A DNA stretch of 64,000 nucleotides from Marsupella aquatica (taxonomy: Eukaryota > Marchantiophyta). Positions 12,406 to 22,510 of the stretch are shown here, in pieces (positions within the stretch are counted from its first letter, which is position 1; each line of letters opens with the position of its first letter). Under the pieces are notes generated by a model. It made no database searches and was not told the origin of the DNA. It worked only from the letters and a program-made list of their open reading frames with translations. The stretch spans positions 18,228,001 to 18,292,000 of the forward strand of contig OZ316891.1 in NCBI GenBank assembly GCA_973895155.1, given 5' to 3'. The position numbers were made by a program, and so were the translations under genes.

Positions 12406-14081
12406 CAGCTCCTCATTAGAGTATTCACATCATTTTCTGATATCAGTCCTATCAGACTCAACATTCTTCACCTCAATTCAGGATGACAATCCAACGGACA
12501 GCGCCCCTTACCAGTGTGCCTGATACTTGCTTTACTGGACGTGTCTACTAAACAGCTCCTAGTGCTTCAGAAAATAGTATGTCGTGTTAGTGGAAAATTT
12601 TGTGCCGAAATGTGGTGCGGGGAAAAGTTTAGCTGGAATGGATCTAGTTGCCTGGAAGACGAGACTGATTAGGTGGAATGTGGTGGGGCACTGGATGCCG
12701 GGTTTCCCAATTTAGGTATATTCACAAAAACCCCATGCAAAATACAGGGACACTGAATCGTAGGATGTGGCTGATCAAGTAATGCAAGATAACTGGAAAC
12801 GACCATCCAATCATGGTAAAGTAGGATGTATTGGAGGTGCGAATGTTAAGGTGGAAGGGGTTTTTGTCAAACACAATTTTGCTCAAGATACGAAACGTAG
12901 TGTAAAATGTTCAGAGTTTTGCTTGTGCCCGAGGTTCAACGGATGCACCCTGGTTGACTTGTTTGCTCATTCAAATTTTATGGCAATTGAGTCAAGATGC
13001 AGTTCGAGAACTTTTCAACCAAAGGTCAAATCTCTCTCATCTATGCCTTTGGGGACGTCAGATGAAGAACTGTCAACTGGGGACGCTTTTCTCTCATTTG
13101 TACTTTCTGGTGTCCCACTACTTTGGTCAAGGGTGTCCCACTTTGAACTCGAAATTTTAGAACACCCAACTCGGCGTCCTTCTGAAAACTCCCCAGAGCA
13201 GCCCAAGATGTAACAGCTAAAAATGACGTATCGACATTCCGAATCCCGAAAACCTTTACCACTTATATGAGGTATATATCTCTGATGGTTAGTGGAAGCG
13301 TCTTCTTTCCCTACGGTGTTCACTTCCCTTCTCTTTCTGTGCGCCAAGTACCCTGTATTTACGAATCCAAGGCTGATTTTAGTTCTGGCTCCTCTTCCAT
13401 CTCCAGGAAATCCATCAGGGCTAACTCTGCTTGTTTCCTGTGGTTCATTGCTAGCGATTCTACTTCCTTCAAACTCAGCCAACCTACGTGGGTGACAACC
13501 GACAAGATTCTCCTAGTCCGCCACCAGTGGACATTTTCACCGCTTTCTAATTGAACGTTCAACCTTCGTGGGTGGGACAAGATACTCGTCAATGCAAACA
13601 AGAGCAGGGGATGGTCGTTCTGAATCTCTGATGGACCTCCATAACGAGGGGCGATGAAGGTGATCATTATGCAGAGTAGCCAGAGGGTGGTTCTTCTGGA
13701 GGGATTGCCGAATTGTGGGGATCACAGGATACCCAAACCTTTGTCTCCTGGTGGGTTCTGCTGGCATCTTCGTCGTGCAATTCTTACTACTAGAAGCTCT
13801 GCTTCTTGAAATTAGAGACTGCGGAGCCCAAAAAGGCTACCTTGGCTTGTCTAAACCTCGCCAAAGATAGTAATAGAGAATCTAAGGTAGCCAAGAGTTT
13901 AATTTCTCCACGATTAATTTGAAAGGGTTTAAGGTTTAAGAGCATAAATGAGGGCGTCGAGCTCGTGAAGCGTTTCAGAGAATATCTCTTCAGAACGTTA
14001 ACTTCCTCTCTTTATCAACTCTCTACAATGCTCTAAGATCAAAATATTCTAGTAGGAACCAGTTTCGTGCGCCTGGATGAG
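12406..14081. other. Intergenic, including 3' flanks of two convergent genes
   Basis: The plus-strand TDRD3-like gene and the minus-strand NDUFAF7 gene converge here. Two overlapping minus-strand frames (13537-13767 and 13359-13667) look mildly protein-like and are offset by one frame, as in a degraded coding segment. No family was recognised and the base pattern is not decisive. A 148-codon plus-strand frame at 12767-13213 has no support. Confidence 0.3.
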
Positions 14082-15548
14082 TTAATGGAACCCAACAGGT
14101 TCCGCAAGTCCACTTTGAACTATAGAAAGTACTTTATACCTGTTCCCCATCCCACTCGGAACTTTCATGCCATCATCATCATAATCTTCCAGCCACTGAG
14201 GGGGCCCATCACCGACTAAAATCCAATAGCCCAGTTGAAGAGCTTCGTGTTGCTTTTCAGACGTAGCCGCATTGAGCAACCTTTCTAACCGCATATTGAT
14301 CCCAAGGCTACCTAAGAACTTAGATTGTGTCACTGGCCCATATACTGATGCTCCACCTACATTCTTCACTGCACTTTTGACTGCCGAGAAGTCCACATAA
14401 GCACTAAGATCCGCTGAGCCGGGATCCTCCAACACATTGACAAATTGGTGCTTCCGAATGGCCTGTAAACTATCAGTGACAACCTTGTCCTCTCCATAGT
14501 CGATAATAAGAGCACCACCACCGTCCTCTGCAATCCTCTTTGCTATATGCTCTGTCAGCTTCCAAGCTTGAGGACACACCTCCACATGCTCTAGCTTAGC
14601 CTTCTCTTCTTTAGTAGCCCAGAGCAGCCTCTGCTCAAGATAGAGTGTGCTCGCTGTGGTGGGCCTCGGTGACAACACAAACCGGAATTCAGGCCGATGG
14701 TTTTCAGCTACATCCACCAATTTCTCACACCAACCCCGCGAGGTTTTCTGAAACTGGTGGATGGGGAGGGCGTCATAAAATTCATGGGCAATGATAACAC
14801 AAGGCATTCCTCGAGGGACTTCCTGAAGCTCCACGTGCCAGGATTTCGGCACGGAAGCAAAGCTCAAAGCCTTTTCCTGCATTGTCCTCAGCGTTGGACC
14901 GCATTCCACGAAATGGATCCTCACCGCTGAAGAGAATTCGACAAACTTGGCTGTGCTACGAATCAGATCTGCCATCAGAGTCCCCCGCCCGGGTCCCAGC
15001 TCCACCAGAGCCAACTCGTTCGGTTTCCCAAGCTGCTCCCACAGGAGCATGCTCCAAATCCCCAGCATCTCTCCAAACATCTGGCTGCTGTCCGGGGATG
15101 TCACGAAATCCCCCCTGGTGCCAAACACGTCCCGATTCATGTAGAAACCGGCATTAGGGTTGGTGAGGACCTCCTCCATGAACTCGGCTACGGAAATAGG
15201 TCCACCCCTGAATCTGATGAGAGCGCTAATGTGCTTTGCCAAGGCCGACTGCTCGACCGTCCGAGAGTGATCCAGACCTTGCTGCTCCGCGGTATGAGGG
15301 AGAATGAGACCAGACCGATCCACAGCGACAACGCTCGGCTCCTTCTGATGATCATCATCTTCCCTTGCTGCTGCTGGATTTCTTCCTCGGAAGGTAGACG
15401 AGACAGACGAGAGAGAGCGTTGTTGGATGGGCAAGAGAGGTTGCTGATGCATGAAGGTGGGGATTCCAGCAGTAGAGAATGAAGATCGACATCGTGAGCG
15501 AAGTAACGCCCTCGCAGCTGCACCAGCAGCGGCCATTGTTACCACCAA
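14082..15548 (-). CDS. NDUFAF7: NDUFAF7/MidA protein arginine methyltransferase, mitochondrial; intronless
   Basis: One uninterrupted 488-residue frame. The N-terminus (about 1-55) is rich in Arg, Ser and Ala with no acidic residue, fitting a mitochondrial presequence. The MidA-family methyltransferase follows: GPISVAEFMEEVLTNPNAGFY (112-136), GDFVTSPDSSQMFGE (146-160), the SAM-binding glycine loop VELGPGRGTLMADL (182-195) and the family motif IIAHEFYDALPIHQF (252-266). The family dimethylates an arginine of the complex I subunit NDUFS2 early in assembly. Length is normal for the plant family. A second Met at residue 5 is an alternative start with the same targeting consequences. A TATA box lies 110 bp upstream, inside the first unit of a minisatellite. 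Confidence 0.93.
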   Translation of the reverse strand: MVVTMAAAGAAARALLRSRCRSSFSTAGIPTFMHQQPLLPIQQRSLSSVSSTFRGRNPAAAREDDDHQKEPSVVAVDRSGLILPHTAEQQGLDHSRTVEQSALAKHISALIRFRGGPISVAEFMEEVLTNPNAGFYMNRDVFGTRGDFVTSPDSSQMFGEMLGIWSMLLWEQLGKPNELALVELGPGRGTLMADLIRSTAKFVEFSSAVRIHFVECGPTLRTMQEKALSFASVPKSWHVELQEVPRGMPCVIIAHEFYDALPIHQFQKTSRGWCEKLVDVAENHRPEFRFVLSPRPTTASTLYLEQRLLWATKEEKAKLEHVEVCPQAWKLTEHIAKRIAEDGGGALIIDYGEDKVVTDSLQAIRKHQFVNVLEDPGSADLSAYVDFSAVKSAVKNVGGASVYGPVTQSKFLGSLGINMRLERLLNAATSEKQHEALQLGYWILVGDGPPQWLEDYDDDGMKVPSGMGNRYKVLSIVQSGLAEPVGFH

Positions 15549-15650
15549 ACCTCAGCTCAGCTCACTTTGACCTCCGATTTGCTGCTGAAGCCTTGTCGAG
15601 AAGCTGGAGCTGCTGTTGGGGTTCAATTTCAGTGGACAGAGGTCGATGCA

Positions 15651-16110
15651 ATGCCCCTATATACATCAGGAGACAATTATACTCAAATTCTGAATGCCCT
15701 TTGTGGGTTTCCCCTTTGTAATTTTGAGGGCATCTGAGGGCATTTCTCGAGAAGAATGCCATGGGCGAAACAATACTGCAATTCTTAATGTCCCTCGTGG
15801 TTTTTCCCCTTTGTAATTTTGAGGGCCCGGGGTTTCTCCCTTTGTGTTTTTGAGGGCATTGAGGGTATACATGGAGAAGAATGCCATGCCCCTATCAGGA
15901 AACAATGCTCAAGTTCTTAATGCCCTTAGAAGGGTTTCCCAGTGTTGTTCTCGAGGGCATTTGAATGTTTCTGGAAAAAGAATGCCATGCCCCTAGCAGA
16001 AAACAATACTCAAATTCTTTGATGCCCTTTTCCCTTTGTAATTTTGAGTGCATATGAGGGCATGTTTTTGAGCAGCATGCCATTCCCCTATCAGGAAACA
16101 ATACTCAAAT
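15651..16110. repeat. Minisatellite of about 100-120 bp units upstream of NDUFAF7
   Basis: Units begin ATGCCCCTATCAGGAAACAA and continue TACTCAAATTCTTAATGCCC, then TTTCCCCTTTGTAATTTTGA and GGGCAT...GAAGAATGCC. Starts are near 15651, 15760 (partly degenerate), 15886, 15987 and 16078 (last unit truncated). A detached relative lies at about 16555-16635. Minus-strand open frames here are repeat artefacts, seen as recurring MFPDRGMA-like peptides. Confidence 0.8.
15658..15663 (-). promoter_or_regulatory. Putative TATA box of NDUFAF7
   Basis: TATATA on the minus strand, 110 bp before the start codon at 15548, predicts initiation near 15628 and a 5' UTR of about 80 nt. It sits in the first unit of the tandem repeat. 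Comparable units read CCTATCAGG where this one reads CCTATATACATCAGG. Confidence 0.45.
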
Positions 16111-18443
16111 TAGCAAAGACTTTGTGATTTTTCTCATTGGATTTTTTAGTGCATTAATTTTCCATACTATCACCTTTCTTTTGAGAAGATGATTATGCCA
16201 AACATGCACCTTACATCCAGGAGAATGTAAAAGTAAAAATAAGCTTACCACATAAAACAAATAAAAGATTGTAACCACAATGAAAGATACTATAGTCCTC
16301 CAACTACTTCCTAAGTATATGTGTATAAAGAATCTTTAAACTCTTTTATGCTTGACATCACTTGAATCGCAACAAATTGTTGGCCCATTAATCTATTTCA
16401 TAAGTTTACTTTTTTATGGCTGTTCCCATAAATTACTCAAGTTTTTACTGATGTCAATGTCCTAGTTACTGGCATTATGAGAATACGGCCCCTCAAAACT
16501 TGGGCTACTGTACTTGTTTTGGGGGCCACTATATCTCACAATGTTCTCTAATCAGGACATTATCCTTTACTTAATGCCCTTAGTGGCTTTTCCCTTTGTA
16601 ATTTTGAGACAAATGCCAGGGCATTTCTGACGAAGCCCACACAATGCCTTGTCAATAGTCAGCACTTTACTTTACTATGTACGTAGTGCCTGTCATGATT
16701 TTTTTTCAGGGGATTTAGGGAGAAGAATGCACATTCAAAATTTGGATCAGGTTGCTACAAAAGTTATTCTCTAATTGGAATTAAAATACTAAATACAAAA
16801 TGTTTTTAGGGCTATAAGTTTACTAAGGTACCCCTACCAAACTGAAGTATTTCTTCCCAATAAATATTTAGTTTCTTCCCTATAAAAAAGATTAATTGGT
16901 ACTAGAGCATTGTGGGCAAAAGTAGCCCCTCAAAACTGGTGTTACATCTCTCCATATGGGTGGCAATATTGCACACAATGCCTTGTAAACATTTATTCAC
17001 TATATAGAGTCATTGAACATTTTTCTCTTCATATTTTTCTATATTTCACAGTCAGAAAAAGACAAAGTTCACTTGGCTGAAACTGAGGGTGAAACTTCGC
17101 GTCTGTACACTGTGATGAGTTAGAGGTGAAACTCCATTAGCTGCTGGGGTGTCACTAAAAGTGCCTTCAGTTCTGCTCATTCCATGGGGTAGGGCTGGGG
17201 GCCTCATGTTCCAGTTCCCCGGGGCTATGTTGGACACAGTGCATCTCATCAAGAGTTTTTCAGAATTCTCATTATTTAGGGAGACTTAACTCTAACTCAC
17301 CCTTTGGCCCAAAACTAAGTAAAGGAACCTCACATGGAGGGGTTTTAGTAAATAAGAATAAAAACCAAAAACTACAGAGCATATACTGCAATGACCATTG
17401 CTACGAAGACAAGAAAAATCGACCCAATGATTGGCTTTGGCACACAATCATCAACTGAGTGCCGCAGCACCACAAACTGCCCCAGGGTCCTAAAGATCAC
17501 CAATTAACATAGTTGGGTAAAGAGTGGAGCAGGGCGAGCCAGCTAACACAGACATGACAAGACTCCAATTAGTAATCCTATAGGTGGGGGAGAAAAGTCC
17601 CATACTCCTGATCAGGGAGTACTAGCGCTACTGACTTTTTGGCTCAAAATTGAGTAAGTACAGAATGAGGGGCTTTACCTTACAGCTGCAATTTGTTGGT
17701 AGAGGGTAAACAAGACACTTGGTCTGACTTGACCCCAAATTCTTGGTATGTGCCCTTCCCCTCAAAATAAATAAATAAATACAACCCACTGCCACAATAA
17801 AGCAAAGCCAGGCCATTTCAGAAGTAAAATAAAATGAATTGAAATTTGAAGACTGGATAGATTGGACCTCAATGTTTGTCAAAATATTTAAATTCATAAA
17901 ATTTTGCTACTAGGTTGGACTCCAGCCAAACACTATTTTCTGCTGTTACAGTACGTACATATTATACCAGTGAAACATAGCATGTAAATGGGACACTCAT
18001 ATTTGGAACAAGAGATAGGGTATGGAAGCTAGAACGTGGCCTAGGACTCATGTATATTGGGTCTAGGTAATTGTATATCAAAATATGATGTATATGGTGT
18101 TAGTAGGACATACTTCTCTACCATGATAAATCTAGTTATTTTCTTTAAATAAATGATTGCAAACCTTATATTTTTATTTATGATTACAGGCAGGACCGAA
18201 CTGATTCTTATATTCAAAATATAAGACACTGCCACCGTTTGGAATCAAAATACGTTGGAATCAAAGTAATACTCCGAAATAGGAACTACAGAATACTAGT
18301 CGACTATTGCTTCTTATTTCCTAGTACTCCGTAGCACGGCTGTAGTTCTTCAAATTGCTCAGTTTGTTTCGTTCCAGTTTGGAACTCTCTATATTAGTTT
18401 ATTGTGAAGGCAATGCTTCAAATTAGAGACGAGAACCTTCACT
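16111..18443. other. Intergenic AT-rich spacer; no gene seen
   Basis: Apart from the detached minisatellite copy near 16555-16635 there is no repeat or gene I can support. All open frames are under 100 codons with no recognisable motif. Confidence 0.4.
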
Positions 18444-18476
18444 CACGGCACGGCACGGCACGGCACGGCACGGCAC
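18444..18476. repeat. (CACGG)n microsatellite
   Basis: Six to seven perfect copies of a CGGCA pentamer followed by decayed copies, about 715 bp upstream of the lumen-protein start codon. Confidence 0.9.
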
Positions 18477-19010
18477 AGCACTGCACTGTATTTCACCATA
18501 ATGGAGAACCTGCCAATTCGTTGGGATCTGGTTGATTGAATGTGGACCTTGATCGATGATCGAGCGTGCCCAGCCAGCTCCGTCCTAGCTGATGAGAGTC
18601 GGTATACGATTCGGTTGACACGTTCTGCCACGTCTCCATTGAGGAAGGCGTGGACAGTGTGCATGGCGCCATGGGAGCCTCCCGTGCCAGTACTCATGCC
18701 TCTCATGGACGTTCTTACAGTAATATTGCGCACACACCTGATCGGACGAAACTACGGCCACAATCTCTCCCGGGAAACCAGGGCACCACCCCGGCCTTTA
18801 GATCTCCGACCTTGCATTTAGTGAATTATAATCAGGGACTTTGCAGTCTGAGCTTGCATGCAGCAACGAAGAAAGCAGTTCTTCGCATTCGCTACACTTG
18901 GCTCGTCCGCCATATCTCCCTCTTTCCACGCGCCGCCGTCCCCACGGTGCCACACCCAAATCAAATCCCCGATCAAATCCCCCCAAGCCTCCCTCGATCT
19001 TTAGTCCCTC

Positions 19011-19017
19011 TATATAT
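19011..19017 (+). promoter_or_regulatory. Putative TATA box of the lumen-targeted protein gene
   Basis: TATATAT preceded by a pyrimidine-rich CCTC, 175 bp before the start codon at 19192. This predicts initiation near 19042 and a 5' UTR of about 150 nt. The placement is typical for a strongly expressed plant gene. Confidence 0.5.
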
Positions 19018-19191
19018 GATCGTCCCCAGCCTTCTCTAGACGGTTGTTTACGCACTTAAAATTTATCATTGAACTGTTGAGTACATATTTTCTAGAGTTC
19101 CTGGTATTCTCAATTGAAAGGTCAGACAGATTGTAGTTCTTTGTGCAATATCAATTTTCAGCTACATAGCTCGCTGCATCATTCGGTCAAC

Positions 19192-20614
19192 ATGGCATCC
19201 ATGAGCATTGCGGGCGCAGCAGTGGCAGCCATGCCTGCTGGTTTGAGAACTGGGGTGATGGAAAGCTCGGTCAGGAGCTGTCCTGCGCCTTCCACTGTCC
19301 TCATGGGACAGAACAAGGCCGCCGCTGTGTCGACAAGACGGTCTTCCGTTGTGGCACGGGCCTCTGCTTCAGAACAGGTACGTAACATGTATCTGGTTGA
19401 TTACTCCCCAATGTGAAATGGCATACAATATGCAGAGTAATGAAAGTTTTGGGGTCTATGAATTTTAAGAGAATGCAGCATCTTATTTCTGAGGCTGAGA
19501 GATGTTGTAAGAGGGTGGGTCTGTAAATTTTAAGAAAATGCAGCATCTTAAGGCTGAGGCTGAGGCTGAGGCTGAGAGATGTTGTAAGAGGGTGTGCATG
19601 AGTCTGTGGAATGAGTTGATGGTTTTATGATTTTTAGTGATTGAAGTTCGATGTGACATGTATTCATCTTTGAATTCTCGGTTGCTTCTTAACGCAGAAT
19701 AACCAGGTCTGGAATGTTGCCAAGAATGCAGCAGCCGCGGCAGCAATCTCCCTGGTGCTCAGCTCATCCCCAGCTGTGCTGGCTATAGAGTCCAATGTAT
19801 TCCCGAGTTTCCCAGACAATGGCGCTGGAGAATCTGTAAGCAGTGTTTCCAACCTGAAATTCTTTTTGTATGTGCACTGAATGATTGCAGACAGTTTAAG
19901 GGAAGAACTCATCTAAATTGCTTGGCGTAGTTACTGGTTCGAGACTCGTTAAGTCGTCGTTAGGCATGAACGACTCCACATTTTTGACCTTGCTGACTCC
20001 CATGACGTTCCTGTTCAATGCGAATACTTGCCTTCGATCAAATTTTAATCCTCAATATCCAAACTTGTGCAAGCGATCGGGACTTTGCCAAGGTGCATTT
20101 TGACGGCCAAAAAGCTTGTGAGCCAGGGCGTAGTTTCTGTAGTATACCACTAAACCTCTAACGTTTCGTGCAGGCACGACAAATTTTGCAAGGCGCAAAG
20201 AAGGCAGGGGACGAGGCATTCGCCGAGGCGCAGAAGACTGGTCAGGAGACCACAGGGCAGGCTGCCAGTGCTCCATTTGCCGCACCGGCAATTAGCCAAG
20301 TGAATCCCAATGAAGATGGGGCTCCCGACGTCATTGGCGACACCATTGCCGCCAAAGCTGACGTAAGTAATACCGAATTCGCAGTTCTTCCCTGTTCCAC
20401 CTTCACGAGTGCTTCTTTTCTGAGACAATGGAACATATTATAAATGAGGATACTCACCTGTGCCACGCTGTTGCTTGAGCAGGAAGCTGCGGAAAAAGCT
20501 CCCGGAACTGATCAGCAGAAAGGGAAGGGCTTCGTGAACCCTATCGAGAAGGCATTTTCCACCCCCCAGCGAGGACTGGGCGAAGGCGGACTCCCGAAGA
20601 ACGGATTGCCATAG
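19192..20614 (+). CDS. Small thylakoid-lumen-targeted protein of unassigned family, 4 exons
   Basis: Exons 19192-19377, 19698-19835, 20174-20362 and 20483-20614 all join in phase 0 and give 214 residues. Residues 1-61 are Ala/Ser/Arg-rich with no acidic stretch, like a stromal transit peptide (ending near SVVARASAS). Residues about 65-94 form a second, hydrophobic signal (VAKNAAAAAAISLVLSS) ending in VLA before IES, the bipartite pattern of lumenal proteins. With no twin arginine just before the hydrophobic core, the Sec route is more likely than Tat. The mature part is short, hydrophilic and Ala/Gly/Glu-rich: ESNVFPSFPDNGAGES, then a helical ARQILQGAKKAGDEAFAEA, then a Gly/Pro/Lys tail. I do not recognise the family; the gene structure and targeting support a real gene. 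Confidence 0.75.
19454..19596. repeat. Tandem duplication with (GGCTGA)n inside intron 1 of the lumen-protein gene
   Basis: A segment of about 65 bp (TTTTAAGA.AATGCAGCATC through GAGATGTTGTAAGAGGGTG) occurs twice, starting near 19454 and 19519. The second copy carries an expanded GAGGCT hexamer run at about 19550-19576. It lies wholly in the 320-bp intron 1. Confidence 0.8.
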
Positions 20615-21334
20615 ACCCGGGTAGAGCCTTTGTATTTTTAGAAAACTACATCTGCTATTGAAGTCAGCGGCGCATGCTGGTGTGGGCAAAGCGTCCAGTA
20701 GGCCATCAGAAAAAGCCTTCGTGTACCATCAATGTATTTTACTAAAGTCGAGGAAAATGTGTCATTTGGATCATAGTTTAGCGGAGCATAAAGATGAATT
20801 GATGGTGCTGGGGACGAACTTGGAAGTTCTGCTCCATCCGTCAGCTGTAACGGTTGTGACAATAATCTTTGAGAGTTTGTCAAAGTTTTGACATTTGTCA
20901 TTCGAACGGGCGTCCAGTGATGTGATGAGTGCTGTCTAAGAGCACTGGAAAACTTGACAAATTAATTCGTTGTTTCAACCATTTTAATTCCGGAATTGAA
21001 ATCCAGCCCATCGCCCACAATATGGATCCTTGCATGCAGGAGAAGGTTGCAATTTTTAGATTGCTTTTGTGGAAGGAACGCAACTTCCTTAGGCTGTTTC
21101 GTGATAAACTCTGCACTCAAAACATGACCTGAACACTTCACACGAACTTAAAAGTGAGGACCCGGGTGAGAAAATTAGATTGCTACGCACGTTTGTGTGC
21201 ATTGCGCTATGAGTTCGACTCCATATTTTCTTGAAATCGTCACTATTCCGATCGATCATATATCAGGACCCCTACCATCTAACGTCTTCATGTGCAAAAA
21301 GCATGATTGGAGTGAATGGACAGCAACACAATAG

Positions 21335-21560
21335 TTGCAAGTGAAACAAGTCCGTGATTGTCTTGTCTTGACCACAATCTTTGTTTGCCAGTAAAAATAT
21401 CTATTAATATGAGCAAGGGATAATAATTGCTCCTGAATGGTTGCAAATTAATGAAGTCCGTCATTGTTTTGTCTCGACCGCAATCTTTGTTAATTTGCCA
21501 CTACAAATGTCAATTAACATGAGGAAGGGATATGTATTGCTCCTGAATAGTAGCAAATTA
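21335..21560. repeat. Direct duplication, about 106-bp unit
   Basis: TTGCAA...AAGTCCGT.ATTGT.TTGTCT.GACC.CAATCTTTGTT starts at 21335 and again at 21441, with a third partial start at about 21546. The copies differ by scattered substitutions and a short insertion. Confidence 0.75.
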
Positions 21561-22329
21561 ACATAATTTAATCAACTACAATCCACCGTGTCTCTTCTAA
21601 ATGCAAGCTCCTGGGAAGAAGACTCTAGACTAGCATGCAACTGTGCACATTACTCTCTACTTTGTACTTATTTGTAACTGACATGTGCAGCTGGGGAGCC
21701 CTATTCTGCACGTACTAGTGAAACTCAGTATTAATAAGTAGAAGCGAAATATACTTTCAAGTAAGGACACCATGTTGGTACTTCTTCCACCTACCAGGGT
21801 AAATAATGTCAAATACTCTATTGAAATACTCTCAACTGAAAAACATCGACAATGTGTATCCGCTACTCTAAAAATTACTGCAAGTTTTATTCTCTAAGAT
21901 ACTTGCCTTTTATCATTAAAAAAATTGTGCAGTAGTAGATTAGTGCATCCGTGCATCTACAAATTTTGCTCTTAGACATTTGTGTGCGTATGGTCACCTT
22001 GCTACTTGATAAGTAGTACCCACAAGTACAATTCCACTCACTAATCGATGATTTGTAGTTATATATGTTGCACTTACACTATATATAAATATCTATTGTG
22101 TGTGTGCACTTGATGAGAGTTTGCTCCACATCATAAGTACAAAATTTTGGAATTTGCATTTATTTAGGACAGTGTACTGTGCCTTGACGTGCCATTGGCC
22201 CTTGGTCACTTGACACTCTTGTGACCTTCCTAAATTGTATATCCTTGCTAACTCAGAAGTGCTAATTCTACTTGTGGTTAAATGACTTGCACGTATAAAT
22301 AAATATGAGTGGAAGGATTTGTGTCCTAT

Positions 22330-22510
22330 CCTGTAATCTTACTATAAAAGAGAAAACTAAGTCTACTCTTAAGGGCCTAGGGTCTAGAGTGAATCCTCTA
22401 GGCCATAACTCCAATACAGACAAAAGTGATCATGAATCTCAATAAAACAAAACTTAAAATGAGGGTGGACAAAAATGATATTAACTTCAAACAAAGACAA
22501 AACTGCAATG
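22330..22510 (-). repeat. Dispersed TCTAGAG/AAGAGTAGACTTAG repeat, inverted copy
   Basis: Read on the minus strand it contains CACTTTTGTCTGTATT, then TTCACTCTAGACCCTAGG and CTTAAGAGTAGACTTAGTTT, ending in TTTTATAGTAAGATT. The same order is at 4055-4190 on the plus strand. Weaker relatives lie at 51.7-52.5 and 53.0-53.1 kb. Confidence 0.75.

Noticed and set aside
12767-13213. 148-codon plus-strand frame downstream of the TDRD3-like gene
   Set aside because: It overlaps an equally long minus-strand frame, shows no motif and lies in the region of convergent 3' ends.
18443-19059. Several overlapping frames on both strands upstream of the lumen-protein gene
   Set aside because: They cross the CGGCA microsatellite and promoter; GC-rich composition gives long open frames by chance.
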